DNA of 64,000 nt, from contig NZ_SMZP01000003.1 in assembly GCF_013181195.1 (NCBI RefSeq), forward strand, positions 124,001 through 188,000, written 5' to 3'. The notes under the pieces are model-generated. The model had not been told where the DNA came from and ran no database searches. It saw only the letters and a list, made by a program, of their open reading frames with translations. This document shows, in pieces, positions 39,963 through 49,314 of the stretch (position 1 is its first letter; each line of letters starts with the position of its first letter). The translations under genes and the position numbers were made by a program. The DNA is from Caulobacter sp. RHG1. GTDB taxonomy: Bacteria; Pseudomonadota; Alphaproteobacteria; Caulobacterales; Caulobacteraceae.

Positions 39963-41552
39963 ATGGCTCTTGCACCCGATTCTCCGCCGACGCCCCCGTC
40001 GGGCTCGATCGCTGACCGCGCCTGGCGGTTCACGCTGATCATGATCGGCGCACTGACAATCGTGCGTCTCGCGGCCTTGTTTGTAACGCCTTTGGAGCTT
40101 TACCCCGACGAGGCGCAGTACTGGCTGTGGTCGCGGGAACTGGCTTTCGGTTACTTCTCCAAGCCCCCGATGATCGCCTGGCTGATCTGGGCCACTACTC
40201 AAATCGGGGGTGACGCCGAGGCCTGGGTGCGACTTTCCGCCCCACTGCTGCACGGCGCAGCGGCCCTGGTCATCCATCGGATCGCCCGCAAGCTCTATGG
40301 CGGCTGGGCGGGCCTGGTCGCCGCGGCGATCTACAGCCTGATGCCGGGGGTGGTGCTGTCCTCGGGCCTGATGGCCACCGACGCGCCCCTGCTGTTCTTC
40401 CTGTCGCTGACGATCTGGGGCTATGTCGCCCTGGCCACGGAAACCGCGCCTCGCCGCTATTTCATCGCCATCGGCATGGGCGCGGCCCTGGGCCTGGCGT
40501 TCCTGTCGAAGTACGCCGCGATCTACGCCCTGGGCAGCATCGTCCTGCACGCCCTGATCTCGCGGGAGGCGCGCCATCGCTGGTGCCTGGCCGCCATCGT
40601 ACTGTTCCTGGTCGGCTTCGTGCTGATCCTGGCCCCCAACTTCGCCTGGAACGCCGCCCACCAGTTCTCGACCGTCAAGCACACCGCCTCCAACGCCAAC
40701 TGGGGCGCCAGCAGCCTGTTCAATTTCCGTGAGCTGATCGAGTTCATCGGTTCGCAGTTCGGGGTCTTCGGCCCCCTGCCCTTCGCCGTGCTGCTGGGCG
40801 GGTCGGTCTGGCTCTGCGTGAAGAAGCGCCTGGAATCGCCCGACCTGCTGCTGCTGTGCTTCTGCGCCCCGCCGCTGATCATCGTTGCAGGCGAGGCCTT
40901 CGTCTCGCGCGCCAACGCCAACTGGGCCGGCGCGGCCTTCGTGGCCGGCTCGGTCCTCGCCGCGGGCTGGCTGCTGCGCTGGAACGCCCGCCGCTGGCTG
41001 ATCGGCGGCCTAGCCGTCCAGGGCCTGTTCGCCCTGTTCTTCGTGGCCTGCATGGTCAGCCCGCGGATCGCCGACGCCACCGGCCTGTCGAACGGCTTCA
41101 AGCGCGTGCGCGGATGGGACCAGACCGTCCAGGCGATCATCGAGCGCTCGCGCGAGGAGGAGGCCCTGCGCGGCGGGGTCAGCGCCGTCGCGATGGATGA
41201 CCGCTTCGTCTACAACGCCGCCGCCTATTACGGCCGCGACTATTTCGGCCAGCCCGGCGCGCCCCCTCTGCGCATGTGGGTGCACGAAGCCCACCCCCAG
41301 AACCAGGCCGAGACCACCGCCCCGCTGGATGGTCCGCATGGCCGCCGCGCCCTGATCGTCAGCCTGGAAGGCGGCTACCGCCCCGAGATCGAGCAGGACT
41401 TCAAGAAGACCTCGGCGCTGCAGATCGCCCGCGTGCGCCTGGACAAGAAGCGCAGCCGTCGCATCGACCTGTTCATCGCCGAGGGCTTCGCGCCCCTGCC
41501 CCGCGATCCGGTGACGGGCTTGCCGCCACGTCCCGTGCGCAAGCCGGACTAA
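39963..41552 (+). CDS. GT39-family membrane glycosyltransferase
   Basis: A 529-residue polytopic protein of the ArnT/PMT type. It uses a polyprenyl-phosphate sugar and transfers it at the outer face of the inner membrane. The key acidic pair is in LELYPDEAQYWLWS (Asp49-Glu50), followed by FGYFSKPPMIAWL and a series of hydrophobic helices. A soluble C-terminal domain ends in a basic, proline-rich tail (LPPRPVRKPD). The acceptor is unknown, perhaps lipid A or a surface glycan. Confidence 0.88.
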   Translation: MALAPDSPPTPPSGSIADRAWRFTLIMIGALTIVRLAALFVTPLELYPDEAQYWLWSRELAFGYFSKPPMIAWLIWATTQIGGDAEAWVRLSAPLLHGAAALVIHRIARKLYGGWAGLVAAAIYSLMPGVVLSSGLMATDAPLLFFLSLTIWGYVALATETAPRRYFIAIGMGAALGLAFLSKYAAIYALGSIVLHALISREARHRWCLAAIVLFLVGFVLILAPNFAWNAAHQFSTVKHTASNANWGASSLFNFRELIEFIGSQFGVFGPLPFAVLLGGSVWLCVKKRLESPDLLLLCFCAPPLIIVAGEAFVSRANANWAGAAFVAGSVLAAGWLLRWNARRWLIGGLAVQGLFALFFVACMVSPRIADATGLSNGFKRVRGWDQTVQAIIERSREEEALRGGVSAVAMDDRFVYNAAAYYGRDYFGQPGAPPLRMWVHEAHPQNQAETTAPLDGPHGRRALIVSLEGGYRPEIEQDFKKTSALQIARVRLDKKRSRRIDLFIAEGFAPLPRDPVTGLPPRPVRKPD

Positions 41553-41632
41553 CTGGCGGCTTTCGAGGGATCGTCGTCCTTTCAAAGGCGATCCCGACAG
41601 CAAGACTTCCCCGCGTTTTTCGGGAGGTTTCG

Positions 41633-42622
41633 ATGCTGCGCCTGCTTGCCCTTTTTCTCTGCCTGATCGCCCTGCCGGCCCAGGCCCGGCCGCTGGTCGT
41701 GATCCTGGCCGACGCGCGCGGAACCGAGACCACCGACCTGATCGCGCCTTATGCGGTGCTGGCGGAGTCGGGCGCAGTCGAGGTGCGGATCGTCGCGGCG
41801 AGCCTGGCGCCCGTCCGCCTGATGCCAGGCTTGGCCTGGATCCGTCCGCAGGCGACCTATGCCGAACTGCCGCGCGAACCGGATGTGGTGGTCGTACCGT
41901 TCATGATGCCCGCCTATGACCCGGCCCGCGACGCTTGGCTGCGCGAACGGGCCAAGCGCGGCGTGCGGATCGTGGCCATCTGCGCCGGGGCCGAAACCCT
42001 GGCCCGCGCCGGCCTGCTGGACGGTCGCGCGGCCACCACCCACTGGTTCGAGCTCGGCCGGCTCGGCAAAGCCTATCCGAACGTCCGCTGGCGGCGCGAT
42101 CAGCGCTGGGTCACGGACGGCGCGATCACCACCACGGCCGGGGTGACGGCTTCGATCCCCGCCAGTCTGGCTTTGCTGCGCGACCTGGCGGGCGAGGAGG
42201 TGATGCGCGCCACCGCCCGACGCCTGTCCGTTCCCTTGCCGGCCCAGGCCCACGACGGCGCGGCTTTCCGGGTCGGGATGGACGCCGTGTTCAGCGGCCT
42301 GACGGGCTGGGCCAACGCCTGGCGCGGCGAGAAGGTGGCGGTGCGGATCGAAGACGGCTTTGACGACCTGGCCTTCGCCACCGCCCTGGACGCCTGGTCG
42401 CGCACCAACCGCTCGGAGGCCTTCGCCAGCGCCAACGCGGTCTCCCGGCATGGGCTTGAGGTCATCGCGCCAACGCGGCCGCCGCGTGCGGCGCGGACCG
42501 TCGAGCCGCGCTCGGGCGATCCGGCTGCCGCCCTGAACGCAATCGCCGCCGCCTATGGCAAGGCGACGGCGAGATACGTGGCGCTCACCCTGGAGCACCC
42601 TTACTGGCTAGTTCGAGACTAG
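41633..42622 (+). CDS. exported DJ-1/PfpI-like protein
   Basis: A 329-residue protein with a signal peptide (1-19, PAQARP) and a DJ-1/PfpI (class I glutamine amidotransferase-like) domain. The nucleophile elbow is VAICAGAETLARAGLLDGR (Cys117), followed by ATTHW as in the N-terminal halves of GlxA-like regulators. No AraC-type HTH follows, so it is not a regulator. Export to the periplasm is uncommon for this fold. GGGAGG at 41621-41626 supports ATG 41633. It ends by sharing CTAG with scoB. Confidence 0.85.
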   Translation: MLRLLALFLCLIALPAQARPLVVILADARGTETTDLIAPYAVLAESGAVEVRIVAASLAPVRLMPGLAWIRPQATYAELPREPDVVVVPFMMPAYDPARDAWLRERAKRGVRIVAICAGAETLARAGLLDGRAATTHWFELGRLGKAYPNVRWRRDQRWVTDGAITTTAGVTASIPASLALLRDLAGEEVMRATARRLSVPLPAQAHDGAAFRVGMDAVFSGLTGWANAWRGEKVAVRIEDGFDDLAFATALDAWSRTNRSEAFASANAVSRHGLEVIAPTRPPRAARTVEPRSGDPAAALNAIAAAYGKATARYVALTLEHPYWLVRD

Positions 42623-43260
42623 ACCGCGACTTCGAACGCGGCTTCAGTCTTGGACTTCACCTCGTCTGAGGTGACGCCCGGGGCCAGCTCGATCAGCTTC
42701 ACCGGCGTCTTGCCGCGATTGATCTCGAAGACGCCCAGCTCGGTGATCAGCAGATCGACCACGCCGGCGCCGGTCAGCGGCAGCGAGCATTGCTTCAGAA
42801 GCTTGGGCGCGCCCGACTTCTCGCAGTGGTCCATCACGACCACCACGCGCTTGACGCCAGCGACCAGGTCCATGGCCCCGCCCATGCCCTTGACCATCTT
42901 GCCGGGCACCATCCAGTTGGCCAGGTCGCCGCTTTCCGAGACCTGCATGCCGCCCAGGATCGACAGAGCAATGTGGCCGCCGCGGATCATCGCGAAGCTG
43001 TCGGCGGACGAGAAATACGAACTGCTGTCGAGCTCGGTGATCGTTTGCTTGCCGGCGTTGATCAGGTCGGCGTCCTCCTCGCCCTCATAGGGGAAGGGAC
43101 CCATGCCCAGCATGCCGTTCTCGCTCTGCAGCGTCACGTGCATGCCCTCGGGGATGTAGTTGGCCACCAGGGTCGGAATGCCGATGCCGAGGTTCACGTA
43201 GAAGCCGTCCTGCAGCTCCTTGGCGGCACGGGCCGCCATCTCGTCGCGGGTCCAGGCCAT
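42619..43260 (-). CDS. scoB: 3-oxoacid CoA-transferase subunit B
   Basis: A 213-residue beta subunit that moves CoA between succinyl-CoA and acetoacetate or a similar 3-oxoacid. The catalytic glutamate is Glu47 in LQSENGMLGMGPFP. GGHIALSILGGMQVSESGD and the closing GVTSDEVKSKTEAAFEV are typical. Its start overlaps the scoA stop by one base, so the two subunits are co-translated. It likely takes part in ketone-body or polyhydroxybutyrate use. Confidence 0.94.
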   Translation of the reverse strand: MAWTRDEMAARAAKELQDGFYVNLGIGIPTLVANYIPEGMHVTLQSENGMLGMGPFPYEGEEDADLINAGKQTITELDSSSYFSSADSFAMIRGGHIALSILGGMQVSESGDLANWMVPGKMVKGMGGAMDLVAGVKRVVVVMDHCEKSGAPKLLKQCSLPLTGAGVVDLLITELGVFEINRGKTPVKLIELAPGVTSDEVKSKTEAAFEVAV

Positions 43261-43970
43261 TACGCGGTCTCCTTCTGGCGCGTGGTCACGCGCTCGATGC
43301 GCTTCTCGAACTTGGCGCCCTTGATGATGCGGTCGACATAGATGCCGGGGGTATGGATGGCGTCCTTGTCCAGGGCGCCGATCTCGACCAGTTCCTCGAC
43401 CTCGACGACGGTGGCCTTGCCGGCCGTGGCCATCATCGGATTGAAGTTCCGCGCCGTCTTTCGGTAGATCAGGTTGCCCTCGGCGTCGCCCTTCCAGGCC
43501 TTGACGATGGCGAGGTCGGCGGTCAGGCCGCGCTCCATCACGTACATCTCGCCGTCGAACTCGCGGGTTTCCTTGCCCTCGGCCACCAGCGTGCCGTAGC
43601 CGGTGCGCGTGAAGAAGGCCGGGATGCCCGCGCCGCCGGCCCGGATGCGCTCGGCCAGGGTGCCCTGCGGATTGAACTCCAGCTCCAGCTCGCCGGACAG
43701 ATACAGCTGCTCGAACAGCTTGTTCTCGCCCACGTAGGACGAGATCATCTTCTTGATCTGCCGGGCTTCCAGCAGGATGCCGAGGCCGAAGCCGTCGACG
43801 CCGCAGTTGTTGGAGACCACCGTCAGGTCCTTGACCCCGGTCTCGCGGATCGCCGCGATCAGGTTCTCCGGGATGCCGCAGAGGCCAAAGCCCCCGGCCA
43901 TGATGGTCATGCCGTCCTTGAGCAGGCCGGCCAGCGCCTCGACGGCGTCGTTCTTGATCTTGTCTACCAT
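43260..43970 (-). CDS. scoA: 3-oxoacid CoA-transferase subunit A
   Basis: A 236-residue alpha subunit, partner of scoB. The glycine-rich CoA loop [15 protein letters not shown] and [20 protein letters not shown] are diagnostic, as is [20 protein letters not shown]. It precedes scoB with a one-base overlap. It is divergent from the antiporter at 44147 with 176 bases between; I see no clear operator there. Confidence 0.94.
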   Translation of the reverse strand: MVDKIKNDAVEALAGLLKDGMTIMAGGFGLCGIPENLIAAIRETGVKDLTVVSNNCGVDGFGLGILLEARQIKKMISSYVGENKLFEQLYLSGELELEFNPQGTLAERIRAGGAGIPAFFTRTGYGTLVAEGKETREFDGEMYVMERGLTADLAIVKAWKGDAEGNLIYRKTARNFNPMMATAGKATVVEVEELVEIGALDKDAIHTPGIYVDRIIKGAKFEKRIERVTTRQKETA

Positions 43971-44146
43971 GGTTCCTCCGCCAGAGTCTCGATCTCGCCT
44001 AACCGGCGGAAAAATTCAAGACTTGATGAATAATGCCGTGACGCCACCCGCTGTCGCACTATGCGCGTAAGCCTTGTCCTATCAAGGATCGACCGCGCCG
44101 CGCGACGATGCCAAAAGACCCGAGGAATCGGACAGGGGGATGACGG

Positions 44147-45961
44147 ATGGCGGGTGAAGCAGCGGAACACGGCGTCAATCTGGCCCAGGTCGTCGCGGTG
44201 CTGGGCGCGGGCGTGGTCGCCGGTCCGATCTTCAAGCGCCTCGGCTTTGGCTCGATCCTCGGTTACCTGCTGGCCGGGGTGATCATCGGCCCGTTCTGCC
44301 TGCAGGTGCTGGACGAACCTCAGACCATTCTGCACATCGCCGAGCTCGGCGTGATCATGTTCCTGTTCATCATCGGACTGGAGATGCGTCCGGCCCGGCT
44401 GTGGGGCATGCGCCGCGACATCTTCGGCTTGGGCGCGGCCCAGGTGCTGGGCTGTGGCGCGGCCATGACCGTCGCCGCCCATTTCGCGGGCCTGTCCTGG
44501 CCGGTGGCCTTCATCGGCGCGATGGGCTTCGTGCTCTCATCGACCGCCGTGATCATGCAGATGCTGGAAGAGCGCGGCGAGGCCGCCCTGCCCCGCGGTC
44601 AGCGCGCCATCTCGATCCTGCTGCTGGAAGACCTGGCCATCGTGCCGCTGCTGGGCGTGGTGACCCTGCTGTCGCCGCGCGGCGGCACGGGCGGTTCTTG
44701 GGCGCTGGACATGCTGATCGCCTTCGGCGCGCTGGTCGGCCTGTTCGTGGCCGGCCGCTGGCTGCTCAATCCGCTGTTCCGCCTGCTGTCGGCCGCCAAG
44801 GCCCGCGAAGTGATGACCGCCGCGGCGCTGGCCGTGGTGCTGGGCGCGGCCTGGCTGATGGACCTGTCGGGTCTGTCGATGGCCATGGGCGCCTTCCTGG
44901 CCGGCGTGCTGCTGTCGGGCTCGGCCTATCGCCACCAGCTGGAGGCCGACGTCGAGCCGTTCCGCGGCCTGCTGCTGGGTCTGTTCTTCATCGCCGTCGG
45001 CATGTCGCTGGACCTCAGCGTCGTCGCCAGCCAGTGGCAGTTCCTGGCCCTGATCGTCATCGGTCTGATGGCGATCAAGGCGGCCGGCATCTACGTCGTC
45101 GCCCGCCTATTCAAGGCCTGCAACAACGAGTCGGCCAACCGCGCGGCCCTGTTCGCCCAGGGCGGCGAGTTCGCCTTCGTGCTCTATGGCGCGGCCGCCC
45201 AGGCCGGCGTGATCGGCGCACGGGACAACGCCCTGCTGACCGCCGCCGTCATCATGTCGATGATCCTGACGCCGTTCGTGGTCATGGCCGTGCGCCGCAT
45301 CACCCCGGACGATCCGCTGGCCCTGGACGAGGTCGAGACGCCGGACGGCCTGTCGGGCAGCGTTCTGGTCATCGGCTTCGGCCGCTTTGGCCAAGTGGTC
45401 TGCCAATCGCTGCTGGCGCGCGGCGTCGACGTCAGCATCCTGGACCTGGACACCAAGCGCGTGACCAACGCCGCCCCGTTCGGTTTCAAGGTCTATTATG
45501 GCGACGGCTCGCGCCCCGACATCCTGCACGCGGCCGGAGCCGGCAAGGTCAAGCTGATCGCCGTCTGCATCGAGGACGTCGCCGCCGCCAACCGCATCGT
45601 CGAGCTGGCCAAGGCAGAGTTCCCGCAGGCCAAGCTGATGGTCCGCGCCTATGACCGCGGCCACGCTCTCGATCTGATCAAGGCCGAGGTCGACTACCAG
45701 ATCCGCGAGACCTTCGAGTCGGCCATGGTGTTCGGCGCCGAGTCCCTGCGCCTGATGGGCCTGAACGACGAGGAAGTGGCCGAGACCAGCGAGGACATCC
45801 GCGCCCGCGACGCCGAGCGCTTCGAACTGGAAATGACCGGCGGCATCTATGCTGGCGTGGGCCTGCTGCACGGCAACGCCCCGGTCCCCGGCCCGCTGTT
45901 CAAACCGCGTAAAGCCTCGGACGCCTCGGTCATCCTGGGCGAAGAAAAGGCCGCGACCTAG
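44147..45961 (+). CDS. CPA2 cation:proton antiporter with RCK domain (KefB/C-like)
   Basis: A 604-residue transporter. The membrane part (about 1-390) begins with GSILGYLLAGVIIGPFCLQV and ELGVIMFLFIIGLEM. An RCK domain with VIGFGRFGQVVCQSLLARGV follows near residue 410 and carries the dinucleotide-binding GxGxxG pattern. A C-terminal extension of some 90 residues includes MVFGAESLRLMG. This is the third CPA2 protein in the window. It probably exports potassium against protons under redox or electrophile stress. Its stop overlaps that of the AraC gene (CTAG). Confidence 0.92.
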   Translation: MAGEAAEHGVNLAQVVAVLGAGVVAGPIFKRLGFGSILGYLLAGVIIGPFCLQVLDEPQTILHIAELGVIMFLFIIGLEMRPARLWGMRRDIFGLGAAQVLGCGAAMTVAAHFAGLSWPVAFIGAMGFVLSSTAVIMQMLEERGEAALPRGQRAISILLLEDLAIVPLLGVVTLLSPRGGTGGSWALDMLIAFGALVGLFVAGRWLLNPLFRLLSAAKAREVMTAAALAVVLGAAWLMDLSGLSMAMGAFLAGVLLSGSAYRHQLEADVEPFRGLLLGLFFIAVGMSLDLSVVASQWQFLALIVIGLMAIKAAGIYVVARLFKACNNESANRAALFAQGGEFAFVLYGAAAQAGVIGARDNALLTAAVIMSMILTPFVVMAVRRITPDDPLALDEVETPDGLSGSVLVIGFGRFGQVVCQSLLARGVDVSILDLDTKRVTNAAPFGFKVYYGDGSRPDILHAAGAGKVKLIAVCIEDVAAANRIVELAKAEFPQAKLMVRAYDRGHALDLIKAEVDYQIRETFESAMVFGAESLRLMGLNDEEVAETSEDIRARDAERFELEMTGGIYAGVGLLHGNAPVPGPLFKPRKASDASVILGEEKAAT

Positions 45962-46998
45962 GCGGCGTCGAGGGCGCGCAGCCAGTCCGGCAGCGCGCCC
46001 GAGGCGGCCTGGAGGCCATTGGCGCGCGCCGCGGCGGCTCCGCCCAGGCTACGCGCCTCGCCCGGCGTCATGTCGAAGCGAGCCTTGAACGCCCGGCTGA
46101 AGCTGGACCACACCGTGAAGCCATAGCGCTCAGCCACCTGGGCCATGGCGTGGGGCTGGCCCGGATCGGACAGAGCGTCGAACACCCGGCGCAGGCGACG
46201 ATTGCGGATGTGCTCGCTGACCCCGCCCAGCGGCGCGAACAGGCGATAGAGCGACGCCCGCGAGACCCCGAACTTGCGGCACAGTAGTTCGGCGTCCAGG
46301 CCGGGGTCGTGCAAATTGGCGTCGATGAACCGCCGCATGCGGGCGCGCTGGGTCTCGGCCGCCGCGCGGCTCGCCGCCTCGCCGCGATGACCCAGGGTCA
46401 GGCCGGCCAGCAGATCGGTAGTGGCCCTGCCGACGCCATAGGCCTCGTCAGGGTGAAGATTCGGCGCGATGCGCATCAGGCTCTCGGCATGGGCGCGCAG
46501 CAGCTGGGCGCCGGCGGTCTCGCGACGCAGGACCAGGCCGTGCAGCGGATCCAGATCGATGTCGCGGGCGTCGAAGGCGTCGCGCGGCAGGGCCAGGTTG
46601 ATGTTGGTGCAGTCGGCGGTGTTGGACTCGAAGGTCCGAGTCAGGTCGAGCAGGCAGACGTCGCCGGGACGGGCGATCATCTCGTCGCTCTCCGTGCGCC
46701 GGTGATCCACCCCGCCGACGATGATCTGAACCAGCACCAGCTCAAGCCCGGTCGCCGCGACCTTCCGGGCGTCGCGACCATAGGTGAACGTGGCCTCGCT
46801 CATGTGGGCCTGGCCCAGCACCATCGGTCCGATGTTGAAGCTGTCGATCCAGAGGTCCGGCCCCTGTTCGCCGGCGTCCCTCAGGCGGGTGTCGAAGACC
46901 GGATCGATGGCCTCGGCATAGGCCTCGGCGCCCAGGCGACCGGGGGTCAGGCGGGTGCCGGCTTCGAACTGGGGAAGCGTCGAGTCTGACGACGGCAT
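45958..46998 (-). CDS. AraC-family transcriptional regulator
   Basis: A 346-residue regulator. The C-terminal 100 residues hold the two HTH motifs: LDAELLCRKFGVSRASLYRL and AMAQVAERYGFTVWSSFSRAF, ending KARFDMTPGEARSL. The N-terminal part resembles the AraC_binding_2 (AraC-like ligand-binding) domain with RPGDVCLLDLTRTFES. The effector is unknown. Two exact direct repeats 21 bases apart lie 88-117 bases upstream and could be its own binding sites. It is convergent with the antiporter, overlapping by four bases. Confidence 0.9.
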   Translation of the reverse strand: MPSSDSTLPQFEAGTRLTPGRLGAEAYAEAIDPVFDTRLRDAGEQGPDLWIDSFNIGPMVLGQAHMSEATFTYGRDARKVAATGLELVLVQIIVGGVDHRRTESDEMIARPGDVCLLDLTRTFESNTADCTNINLALPRDAFDARDIDLDPLHGLVLRRETAGAQLLRAHAESLMRIAPNLHPDEAYGVGRATTDLLAGLTLGHRGEAASRAAAETQRARMRRFIDANLHDPGLDAELLCRKFGVSRASLYRLFAPLGGVSEHIRNRRLRRVFDALSDPGQPHAMAQVAERYGFTVWSSFSRAFKARFDMTPGEARSLGGAAAARANGLQAASGALPDWLRALDAA

Positions 46999-47336
46999 CA
47001 GGATGAACTCGGACCAACGATACGCGAAAGACCAGCCAGACCCTCAAAGGCCGGTGACGTCAATGTCTTGTGATGGTGCGCGCGCGGCGTCTCAGATTCA
47101 TGACCGGGCGTCTCAAACCCGGCTCAACCCGTTGCTCCGCCTACGGTCGGGCCGTACGCGAACGGGCAGGCGACGAGGTCGACGCGTCATTCCCTTTGCG
47201 ACGACCAAGCGCCCCGCAGTGAGATCCGCCCGTCCTCGGTGGGGGTTAAATCGGGACGGAGTCGGACCACCGCGCGAAACGACCGCAACTGCCTACGGCG
47301 CGGACGCCACCACGTCCGCGTCGTTCTCTTTTGAGA
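46999..47336. other. 338-base intergenic stretch with direct repeats and hairpins
   Basis: No credible protein gene. It holds the direct repeats at 47086-47115, a CCGGG-CCCGG hairpin (about 47105-47123) and the hairpin CGCGGACG (47299-47306) with CGTCCGCG (47313-47320). The last lies just behind the desaturase stop and could help end its transcript, but the strand that would need it has no U-run. Confidence 0.6.
47086..47115 (-). promoter_or_regulatory. tandem 9-base direct repeats, possible AraC-type sites
   Basis: GGCGTCTCA at 47086-47094 and again at 47107-47115, exact copies with a 21-base period. This equals two DNA turns, the spacing at which AraC-family monomers commonly bind neighbouring half-sites. 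They lie upstream of the AraC-type gene. Confidence 0.5.
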
Positions 47337-48380
47337 TCAGAGAACAGCTTGAGGCTTGCGGCCGGCGCGGCGGAACAGTCCCGCCAGGGCCTCGAACAGC
47401 CCCTTCTGCGACGCATGATGGTACAGAGAGTCCGGGCCCAGAGCCTCGGCCAGGCGCGCGTGAGCCTTGCCCAGGTTGTGATAGGGCAGGCGCGGAAGCA
47501 GGTGGTGCAGGGCGTGGTAGCGCAGGCCGACCGGGGCCCACAGTTCCGAGGCCAGGTTGGGCGGCGGCACGTTGACCGAGTCGAGGAACTGCTCTTCCAG
47601 GGTCATCTTGTCACCCTCGTTGTCCCACAGGTGGGCGGCCAGGGTGCGAGCCTGGTTGACGAAGGTGGCCAGGGCGAAGATCGCGAAGCCGATCAGGAAG
47701 ACCCGCACCGGCAGCACGCCAGCAAACAGCGCGCCCAGCATCGTCCACGACCACAGCCAGCAGGCGATGTCCTGGACCAGCCAGGCCGTACGGACCTTGT
47801 TCATGTCCTCGCGAACGAAGGCGGGATTGATGATCATGGCCGACAGCCGCGTCTTCACGTAGCGGCGCAGCGACGGAATCAGGAACGACAGCGGCGTCAG
47901 GATCGCCGAACGGATCAGAGCGCCCAGCGGCGCCAGCAGGGCGACGAACAGGAAGCCGGCCAGCGACAGCGGCGTGAAGCGCGACAGCGGCATGTATTCC
48001 GGGTCCAGCGCCGTGCCGTAACGGTCCTTGACGTGGTGGACGTTGTGCACGCCCTCGTACATCAGCGACGGCGTCATCAGCGGCACGCCGACCAGCACGT
48101 TCCAGGCGATGCGGAAGCCCGGAACCTCGTCGTCGCGCATGTGGGTCAGTTCGTGGATGAAGACCAGCGCGCGATACAGCGCCAGGATGCTGACCACGCC
48201 GGCGATCAGGCCGATCGCCAGGCTGGAGGTCGTGGCCGCCACGGCCAGGCCGCCCCAGGCCAGGACCGACGAGACTGCCAGGTCCGTCCAGTAGATGGCC
48301 GGGTTCGGCCGCATCAGGTCGCCTGACACGGCAAAGGCCTGCTTGGTCAGACTGACGCCTTCGCTCGCCAACTTGTTCAC
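47337..48380 (-). CDS. membrane fatty acid desaturase
   Basis: A 347-residue integral membrane di-iron enzyme with all three histidine boxes: HELTH, HNVHH and HALHH. Long hydrophobic helices lie between. It inserts a double bond into an acyl chain, probably in membrane lipid, using oxygen and an electron donor. I set the start at GTG 48380, which has GAGG seven bases upstream; a TTG at 48461 would add 27 residues with no sign of conservation. No ferredoxin or reductase is near. Confidence 0.9.
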   Translation of the reverse strand: MNKLASEGVSLTKQAFAVSGDLMRPNPAIYWTDLAVSSVLAWGGLAVAATTSSLAIGLIAGVVSILALYRALVFIHELTHMRDDEVPGFRIAWNVLVGVPLMTPSLMYEGVHNVHHVKDRYGTALDPEYMPLSRFTPLSLAGFLFVALLAPLGALIRSAILTPLSFLIPSLRRYVKTRLSAMIINPAFVREDMNKVRTAWLVQDIACWLWSWTMLGALFAGVLPVRVFLIGFAIFALATFVNQARTLAAHLWDNEGDKMTLEEQFLDSVNVPPPNLASELWAPVGLRYHALHHLLPRLPYHNLGKAHARLAEALGPDSLYHHASQKGLFEALAGLFRRAGRKPQAVL

Positions 48381-48492
48381 TTCGACCTCACGCCGCGCCG
48401 CCCGCACCTTAGGGATGACGAATTGGCGACGGCGCGAGGGAAAAGCAACCGTTTGGATCAAGGGCGCGACGATTCCGCGCCCCCAAGAGCCC

Positions 48493-49161
48493 TTAGGTGA
48501 GCGGACGCAGGATGATCTCGACCCGGCGGTTCTGGGCGCGACCGGCGGCGGTGGCGTTGTCGGCGATCGGCTGGCGGATGCCCATGCCGGCCACGAAGAC
48601 GCGGTCCTGCAGCACGCGGCCAGGACCGGTGAGATAGCCCGCCACCGAGCCCGCGCGACGCTCCGACAGGGCCTGGTTGTAGTCGGCGGCGCCGCTGCTG
48701 TCGGCGTGGCCGACGACGTCGATCGTGGTCTGCGGATAGGCGTTCAGAGTGCGCGCCACGTCGTCCAGAACGCGGGTGAACTGCGGCTGCACGTCGGAGC
48801 GGTCGACGCCGAACGTCACGTCGCTGGGCATGACCAGCACGATCTGGTCGCCGTTGCGGCGGATCATGACGCCCGAGGTTTCCAGGCTGCGACGCAGGTC
48901 GGCCTGCTGGCGGTCCATGTAATTGCCGACGGCGCCGCCCGCGAGCGCGCCGATGCCTGCGCCGATCAGCGCGTTCTTGCGGCCTTGCTCGCCCTTGTTG
49001 GTGTTGGTCAGATAGCCCAGCAGCGCGCCGCCCGCCGCGCCGGCCAGCACGCCCGTGCCCGTGTTGTTGCGGACCGGCATGCCGGTATAGGGATCGGTCG
49101 TAGAGCAGGCGGCCATGGCCCCCGCGCCGATCAGAACCGCGGTCAAAGCAATCTTGCGCAT
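48493..49161 (-). CDS. OmpA-like lipoprotein with glycine zipper
   Basis: A 222-residue outer-membrane lipoprotein. The signal peptide ends at AMAAC (lipobox). A glycine-zipper segment follows (GTGVLAGAAGGALLGYLTNT and GIGALAGGAVGNYM), then an OmpA-C domain (VTFGVDRSDVQPQFTRVLDD, VVGHADSSGAADYNQALSERRA and NRRVEIILRP) that binds peptidoglycan. It resembles YiaD. ATG 49161, with AGGGGTG upstream, is chosen over an in-frame start at 49275. Confidence 0.92.
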   Translation of the reverse strand: MRKIALTAVLIGAGAMAACSTTDPYTGMPVRNNTGTGVLAGAAGGALLGYLTNTNKGEQGRKNALIGAGIGALAGGAVGNYMDRQQADLRRSLETSGVMIRRNGDQIVLVMPSDVTFGVDRSDVQPQFTRVLDDVARTLNAYPQTTIDVVGHADSSGAADYNQALSERRAGSVAGYLTGPGRVLQDRVFVAGMGIRQPIADNATAAGRAQNRRVEIILRPLT

Positions 49162-49314
49162 TCTCGCACCCCTGGACTGTTTGCTGTAAATCAAGGTCAA
49201 TCGGGCAAACGCCCGACCTATGGTCAAGTTCCAGAACCACGCCCGCACGGTGACGAACAGCCTTCGTTTCGCCAAGCGCCCGGTGTAGTAAGAGGGAACT
49301 TACCTATTCAAACG

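Noticed and set aside
47299-47320. Intrinsic terminator behind the desaturase
   Set aside because: The hairpin is exact, but on the minus strand no run of T residues follows, so I list it only as a hairpin in the intergenic entry.
46955-47575. Plus-strand ORF across the AraC-desaturase gap
   Set aside because: It overlaps both genes, is rich in Arg, Pro and Gly, has no ribosome site and no recognisable domain.
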